Positions 57,561-64,000 of a stretch of DNA of 64,000 bases are shown here, piece by piece. This stretch comes from Bilabrum cf. latius (taxonomy: Eukaryota > Bigyra: Bicosoecida > Bigyra > Bicosoecida), in contig OZ237736.1 in the NCBI GenBank assembly GCA_965178125.1, positions 248,001 to 312,000 on the forward strand, read 5' to 3'. Below the pieces are notes generated by a model, which worked only from the letters and a program-made list of their open reading frames with translations, was not told the DNA's origin and made no database searches. The stretch's first letter is position 1. The number at the start of each line of letters is the position of its first letter. The position numbers were made by a program, and so were the translations under genes.

Positions 57561-60500
57561 CAAGGGGTTGCACACAGGTTTTGGCCGGGGGGGGGGGGTT
57601 GGTGATTGTGAAAACGCACACAGGGACGGATCCTGTCGAACAGCACTTTCGAGGACTGCTCGTGCGCCACGTTCCGTTTGTCGACGAGCACTCGCTTCTG
57701 AGTCCAGAAGCGATGACATCGAAGACTCCGTGGCATGCCGAATGCATGCATAGAGGCATCGCCGACGCGGCCGGGTTGGTGCTCTTCTCCGAGGCAGCGG
57801 CTGGCCAAAAGTCCTAGAAGCAGCTCGGTGCCCTGGTGACTGTGCTCAAGCATGTCCTCGTGTCCTTGGACAGGACCAGGGGCTGTGAGGACGCATCGTT
57901 TGAGCAAAAGTTCGCCGTGCTTCGCGCTGTGGTCCAGCACATGCAGTACATCAGCGATTGCACCGCAGACTCAGCAGGCACTAAGCCCGCGGAAGGAATC
58001 GCCTCTGCCATTCTTGCCACCAATCTGTCCGGTGCCAGACGGTATACTCTGTACGGATTTACCGGTCCAGTCCACCCTTACGTTTGGTGTGGCTGAGGCG
58101 TTGCGGCGAGCTACGTAGCCGGCGGTGTTGGCTACCTGCTGCAGATCGCTTGACGCCCCGCGTCACTGCAGCCTGTCAGCGGCACTTGCCGTTCAGATGC
58201 ACCGACCTCAGGATGCTGCGCTTGCTTTGACGTAGGGTGTGGCTCCCGCTAGACTCACGCGTAGCTCATTCCCTGGGGCCGGTGCACCTCGAGCGAGCCC
58301 AGCCCAGGTCATTCTCATGGATGACGACCTGGATGAGATCGATGAACGTGTCGAGGATAGTCTGGGCCAAGCTGCTAGCAACATGCCAGGCTTGGCTGCT
58401 GCCCGAGCTTTCTCTGCCAGTGCCACGCCCGTAGGTAGCCCGAATCCACAAGCGAAGCATGATCTTGCTTTGAGGATACCGCATGCTCTGAGCGGAGGCG
58501 TAGACGCAATGACCGTGAAATCGCACCTCTACGCGTATTGGAGCGAACGCATCGCCAATGGGTAGATTCCGCACGAGCTACTTCCGCCAGCTCGGTCTGT
58601 TGATGTCGATGAAGGGATTCAGCAGCTGCATCTTGCAGGTGCTTTGCTCTCCTTCTTGCGCAAGCACAGCGGCTATGAAGGCTTCCCGCACATCGTTGGC
58701 CACGCAAGGGCACTTGGTGCCGCCATTGCGGTGTACATCCCAAGTGGGGAGGCCAAGCAAGCCGATCCTAGGCAGGACTTCGATCAGACTGAGAACGCAG
58801 CGGATGTCGTGGCTGCCGAGACAATCGAAGGCACGGACGACTCCCCACGACTGTGCACGATAGAGTTCTCTGTGGGTGTGGTGCCGGACACGGGCACAGG
58901 CAACGTAGCAACGGTGCGCACTGATCGGATGCTCAAGGTTGGTCAAGCGTGGCCGAATCGCGTCAACTGCCCCTGCTCTCCGTGTTGTATCTCGGACACG
59001 GCCAGTGTGCTGGATTGCTACAGGACCCCATGCACCGGCAAGTGCTCCTGCCTCCTAGGCCCGGATCCCTACCGTTCCCGCACCTCACTGTGCCCTTGAG
59101 CGGACCGGGCAAAGATATGCACCAGCTTCGTGATTTCAAGCACGGGGTGGCTGACATGATCTACGTGTACAACGGAGCTCTAGCCGCCGCATCATCTCGC
59201 GGTGTCCCGACGGCTATACTCCATCAGAACCCAGCGACGGAGCGCTTCTTGCAGCTGGCCGCATCGATGCGCGAAGGCATGAAGATTTGCAATGACCATG
59301 CTGATGTCCTGCTGGCCGCCCAGGTTGATGTGAGCCAGCTCCAGCATATGCATGCTGCCGCCATCGAAAACATGCATCTTGGCGCCACGCCACTTCCGCT
59401 GGCAGTGGATGACCGCTAGCCGCAGCTTATCAGGTGTCGTTGCTCTGCTGACCGGTCCGGCTGGGTCAGGCAAAAGCTTCACGACGTCTATCATCCAGGG
59501 AATTGCCACAGCATCTGGGTTAGCGACGCAACTTCTTGGCACTACAGCCTAGGCAGCCGTCCAGCTGGGCCCAGGCGGAGTCACCATTCATCGTTGCTTC
59601 TCGCTGCAGATCCCAGCTTCGCTCGACCCAAAGAAAGATCGAGCGCGAAGACGGACGCTATCCGCCATTGACTTGCTCATCATTGACGAGAGCCTGTTCA
59701 TGAACAAGCACCTTCTTAATCTGGTGGACCGTGCACTGCGTCAGGCAACAGACACCTACGAGTTTCTCACCGTGCAAGAGGGCAGATCGCAAGAGGAGGC
59801 GCTGGCTTCGATCGAACCGTTCGGGTACAGGTCCTGTCTGTTCATCGGAGTGATATCGTGACTTCCATGAAAGCGGGACAAGGTGTTGCCGCGTTCTCCT
59901 TCTTCGCAGAGCCATTCTCATCGCACAGCCGCTTATCATCTCATTTGACGTCAACAACGAATCAGACTCTGTCTCCTTAATACCAATAGCCCGCAGCTGC
60001 CAGGGATTACCAAGCGCGGATTTGCGGCTCGCGCCGATCCAATCGTGGACGCTGCTGCCATGCGCTTCGAGCTCAACACACTTCCCGAGGCCCGATTCGA
60101 AGCCTTGGATGCCGAGTTCAACTTCACACCTGACCAGGTCCAGGCTGACAAAGAGGCTCGGGAATCATTTGTGGCTAGGCTGTCCCCCACAGTGGACCAG
60201 TTCTACGATGGTCCCCACTGGAGGTCCATGACGTAGCTCCCGCTGCACCGGAACATGAGTGCGAGAGAAGATCCCGATTTTGCTTCGCTGCTGAACTCCG
60301 TCCGGCAAGGCTCATGCACTGCGGCACAGGTAGGGCAAGTACTGCAGCGCTGCTGCAGGTTTCATCAATGCTGTCGATTGACGCCTGAGGCCATGGCCGG
60401 CGTTGGAAACAGCCTCTCGCTCGTGTCTTCGAATGCGCAACTGCGGGAGATCAACAAACGGTGCATGCAGCACGCAAAGGATGGCCTCAATCCTACCGTC

Positions 60501-61862
60501 TTGGCATCAGGCTACCGAGAGCACCGTGCCGTGTGCTCACTGGTCTCAGGAGCCGGCGACTTGATACGGGCCTTGGACATGAACACGGCTAAGGACTCTC
60601 AAATGCTCAACGGAATCCTAGCCATGCATCGGAAGCGCGGCCACGGTGTGAGACCGCGACCCCTCTCCCTTGGACTGGCTCCGGGGTGCCCCGTGGTGAT
60701 AATTGCAAACGACTATCCAGAGATCGGCCTCGCTACCGGTATGGCAGCACGTCTTATAGGTTCAGTATGCACCAAGGAAGGGCACAAGGGCTACGCGACC
60801 CTAGAGATGGACAACCCCGCACCGTCTCAACCGAAGCACGTTTTCTGCCGACCCAGCACGCAGCTCGTGCCCTCAGACAGCAAGCTCACGACCACGGGCA
60901 AGCGTATTGGCCGTTAGTTTAAGATTTTGCAGCTTCCATGCCGGCTAGCCTTTGCAAGTACCGTTCACTCGGCCCAAGGGCGTACCCCCAGCGAGCTCTG
61001 GTACTCCACCAAGGAAAACAGCTGGTCAAGTGCGAGCTATGTTGCCTTATCAAGAACCAGGAGGTCGAGGAACGTACACATCTCATTAGATGACTCTTAT
61101 GGTCCACGCTCTCTCCAGGCTATGCTGCAACCTGATCGCAGAGCTGCGGCCTTCTCCTTTATCGTGGCAAGGCTAGGAGCGAGCCAGACCCTCGAGTTCC
61201 TCGCTGAGGAAGCACAAAGCATCGCCTCAAGCTTTGCCGAGCAGTTGCCGTGGGCTCGAGCGCAGCCTTCAAGCATTGCAACGCCCGAACGGCTCATTCG
61301 ATGCAGCGCTAGAAGGTACGACCCAGCGCAGGGCGTCGCTCCCCCGCTGCAGCAGCTGGCACACGGCTTCCGAGATGCATCTCACTCCCGAACTCTGCGC
61401 CCGAGCGCGATTCAGGCCATGACGCATAGCCTACGCTCCTGGCTAAGAGATGCTTACAGCGCAGTGCAGTTGTGCCACCCAACACGGTGCACCATAGCCA
61501 ACTATCCGCTGGTGCAGCAGGCCATACCCCTTGCGACTCGGATGTTGGAACCGTTGCTGGCCACGGGCAAGGGAGAGTTAGGCATCTAGGATGCCCAATC
61601 GATCGTGAAGCTTGCCTACCGATCCAAGCCAGAGCTGGACTGGATAAGATCGGTGCTGCGTACGACTGGGTTGCTACATATAGAGGCATTGGCTGACCGT
61701 GTCGAACAGAGCTCCGCTGGAGGGCAGTCGTTCAAGGCCACGCCAGGCTGGGCTCTACTCAAGGTCGCGGCGGAAGCATTTCGTCCAAGACGCGAGGACT
61801 TTCTTCCAGAGAAAGCTGCGGAACGTCTTCCTGATACGGACGGACCCGCCTCATGCAACTAA
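57560..61862 (+). pseudogene. Decayed transposon encoding a PIF1-family helicase (possibly Helitron-like)
   Basis: Coding segments in plus frames 2 and 0 alternate, needing at least three frame changes (near 58070, 58950-59100 and 59410). Frame 0 also contains TGAs around 59859-59951. The helicase is clear: Walker A TGPAGSGKS (about 59440), TTA-TAG-AA..LGPGGVTIHR (the TG.AA and TIH motif), the DE box LLIIDES, then LHRNMSAREDPDFASLLNSV, GCPVVIIANDYPEIGLATG and ASTVHSAQGRT with YVALSRTR. TAGs at 59550, 60234, 60915 and 61587 are read; the last frame ends at TAA 61860-61862. The upstream part could be a rolling-circle replication domain, but I see no clean HUH motif, so Helitron is only a hypothesis. 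Some frame changes could be introns. Confidence 0.65.
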
Positions 61863-62172
61863 GGCACCTCGATCCCATCTCTACGCAGCAAGCAATAGGC
61901 ATGTTCCGCTCCACTGCTTGGCAGGCTCAACTCGGCGAGTCATGCTGGCCACGTTCGGTCACCTGATTGAAAATGAAACACAAGCACAACAGGACGGATA
62001 TACCACAGGTCTGCTCCATGCTCAAGCCACACTACCAACCCACACCCCCAATCCAAGATTCTCAACCGCGACCAGTTGCGTCTGCGCGACCTCGCCCTAC
62101 TCCGCACCACCACCCGGCGCCATCCGCAACCCTACCCTTCCCTCGCTTCGGGACGGGGTGCGCCCTGCTCCC

Positions 62173-62214
62173 GGCCCCTTCCCCCCAATTTTGCAGACGG
62201 GGGAAGGGGCCTAA
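62173..62214. repeat. 13-bp GC-rich hairpin followed by CTAA
   Basis: The left arm ggccccttccccc (62173-62185) and right arm gggggaaggggcc (62199-62211) are perfect reverse complements around a 13-base loop. The sequence ctaa follows at 62211-62214. It lies about 310 bp past the helicase stop. It could be a transposon 3' end or a terminator-like structure. Confidence 0.75.
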
Positions 62215-62299
62215 GGCCATGCTGCGTGTATCCGATCCTTGTGTATCACACTGTATTGAGCGGGGTTTTTGAATCAACGAATAAGTAAGAACGTACTGG

Positions 62300-62323
62300 T
62301 GCGATACATTGCAATGTATCGCA
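62300..62323. repeat. Perfect 24-bp palindrome
   Basis: The sequence tgcgatacattg followed by its exact reverse complement sits in the spacer upstream of the gene at 62452, about 130 bp before its start codon. It could be a dimeric protein-binding site or an element end. Confidence 0.9.
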
Positions 62324-62451
62324 TGAATTTGCTATAGACATTGCCCTTTTCTGCACGGATGGAATTGTGGTAAATCGTGTGCACTTTTGTAATCATATTC
62401 CATTCCCTCTGCCCCCAGCCCAGCTAAGGGAGAGCCGCAGGCCCCAGCGCC

Positions 62452-63318
62452 ATGCAACAGTTGGATCTTGTTTCGATAGTCACAATCATTATATTGCAAA
62501 TTTGGGCCGGTTAGGGTTACCTCATTCCGTGTGTTCCCGAGGTGAATCTTTCGAGCCTGGTCACGTCTACTGCAACGAATTGCAGCGTCTAGGCGGACGA
62601 AGGTTAGTACTCCGATGCAAGCGAGGGCTTTAGCGTCCCAGCGTTACCCAGTACGTTGGACTGGGGCAATCTTTGGGAAGCGTCGGGGCAGCAGCCATTG
62701 CTTCGGGTTCGTTTGCGCCACCCCAACAGCGGTCCAAGCTCCGATACTTAGTACAAATTCAAAGACCTGGAGGTGACAGCCGGCGGAGATGGTTTGGTCG
62801 TGTACGCCTGTCCCTTTGGTGTCCTGGATCCAGACTCTTGCGATGTGAACCACATCCCCGAGGTTAGAGTTGCTACTTGCCCACTCTGCTTGCTGGACAG
62901 GACGAATCTCGGCGCCGTATCCGGTCGCATCACTGCTAGTGCAGGGGACCCCGGTGCAATATACAACTTTAGTACGTCGCTGTTCTGCGCCGATGCTACC
63001 GCGAAGGTGCCGCGAGGCGAGATACCTGCGATCTTGTCTCCGGCTGGACCAGACCTGTGCACCGGCGGAAAAGTGTGGTTCTCGCAGTTCGAAGGCAAGG
63101 CGCCAACATTCACCACAGGAGGGTGCGCCAAGGCCCCTCAGGACTGCTCGCCTTTCACTGCGTGGCCCCCTGCGGTGGACGGGTGCTGCGGGGCCAAGGG
63201 CGAGCGGCCAGGGAGCCTCACGTCCTGCATGCCGTGGGACGACCCGACAGCGGTGGGCAGGTGCTTCGACTGCCACGAGAGTTGCAAGCCTGCGTCGAGC
63301 CCGGCCCCAGGTGTCTAA
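62452..63318 (+). CDS. Small secreted cysteine-rich protein, function unknown
   Basis: The frame runs from ATG 62452 to TAA 63316-63318, 288 residues, with TAGs at 62512, 62590, 62605 and 62749. The N-terminus MQQLDLVSIVTIIILQIWAG is a signal peptide, with the first TAG immediately after it. The mature part is Cys-rich in its second half (YACPFGVLDPDSCDVNH, CPLCLLD, FCADATAK, DLCTGGKVWF, GCAKAPQDCS, CCGAKGERPG, CFDCHESCK), with even spacing that suggests disulfide bonds. Without TAG decoding the signal peptide is cut off from the rest. I do not recognise the family. A short intron near the C-terminus (gtgtctaa...cgcag) could extend it, but I do not favour this. Confidence 0.75.
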
Positions 63319-64000
63319 GTGACGAGTGCTCCTCGGCCCCGCAGCCTAGCCCTGGCCGCCACCTTCGGGGCAGTGGTGTCCTTGTCCATGGGCACCCCCC
63401 GTGGAGGGCGTGACGATCAAGGTGAGGAGGGGAGGGTCGCACGGGAAGGAGGCGAGGCCGAGGAAGAGGAAGAGGGTTCAGAGGAGGAGAGCCAGGGGGT
63501 ACCACTGGAGGGTTTGCGTGCAATTTGGCGGTCAACTGGGGAAGACACCCGAGGCACTATTTCGGGCCTTTGAGGCCACTGGGCAGCGTCTGGCGCGAGG
63601 CGCAGTTATCTGCTTGTAGAGTTTGTTCAGCTATCTGGCTGCCATAGTTCCTATGCAGCATCACGAGCACGAAGAAGTCCGATCATCAGAGGCGGCTATT
63701 AACGGCGCTGCGTCCGCATTCGTCGGGAAGAAATAAATCACCTCCCGCCGCTAACCGCGCCTCGCGGCGGCCAACGGCACTCGCCACAGTGGCCCAAAAC
63801 CATGCCCTCGTGGTTCCTTCAGCTGCCTGCCAAACCGCACGCAACCCCATCGGCTCCGTGCAGCTCCACATGCAAGCACAACCCCACCAGTGACGCCCCC
63901 AAACGCCGCCCCACCCGATCCCGGCGCCATTGTCTCCATGTCCAGTGTGACGCGTCCATGACGCGCCGCTGCCGGTCCCCGGGATGCGCGCCCTCGCCGA
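63319..64000. other. Window end, no confident gene
   Basis: Several short overlapping frames exist on both strands, including a Glu-rich plus-strand frame (about 63319-63573) and a minus-strand frame ending in TGA at 63686. None shows a recognisable motif, and the window ends before they can be resolved. Confidence 0.4.

Noticed and set aside
1-64000. CRISPR array, prokaryotic operon or phage origin
   Set aside because: Introns, LINEs, VMP1 and sedolisin with a spliced gene show eukaryotic DNA; no CRISPR-like spaced repeats are present (the minisatellite is coding and has no unique spacers).

Overview
This window is eukaryotic nuclear DNA, most likely from a microalga or other protist. The evidence is GT-AG spliceosomal introns of about 88-241 bp, non-LTR retrotransposons, and eukaryotic genes (VMP1, a PILS/auxin-efflux-carrier-like transporter, sedolisin, phytochelatin synthase). 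I cannot name the lineage.

The main observation is that TAG is not a stop codon here. Read with the standard code, almost every gene breaks into ORFs that end in TAG and continue in the same frame. Read through TAG, they join into full-length genes with intact motifs and catalytic residues, and end at TGA (most) or TAA (three). I count roughly 95 in-frame TAGs in about 14 genes and no internal TAA or TGA except in decayed transposons and one predicted intron. Family alignments recalled from memory (phytochelatin synthase, PILS carrier) and a duplicated segment where TAG pairs with CAG favour glutamine. That would match NCBI translation table 15. The amino acid is inferred; the sense reading itself is direct.

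Layout. 1-4.5 kb: decayed retrotransposon and dispersed repeats. 4.5-7.0 kb (+): secreted glycoside-hydrolase-like protein. 7.2-18.7 kb (-): five genes, namely two small membrane proteins, an S53 sedolisin, phytochelatin synthase, and a 1518-residue membrane alpha/beta-hydrolase. 19.0-20.1 kb (+): a small membrane protein divergent from the hydrolase. 20.2-26.6 kb: an element with long terminal inverted repeats, flanked by 23-bp direct repeats and carrying a nested 5'-truncated LINE. 26.7-29.0 kb (-): VMP1. 29.4-29.9 kb (+): small unknown gene. 30.5-37.3 kb (+): 2262-residue protein with a C-terminal glycosyltransferase domain. 37.6-53.7 kb (+): a reading frame of about 5285 residues containing a 31-residue minisatellite repeat. 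53.7-55.7 kb (+): PILS-like carrier. 55.9-57.5 kb: repeat copies. 57.5-61.9 kb (+): decayed helicase transposon, possibly Helitron-like. 62.5-63.3 kb (+): small secreted cysteine-rich protein. The genes do not form an evident pathway; the shared feature is the altered code.
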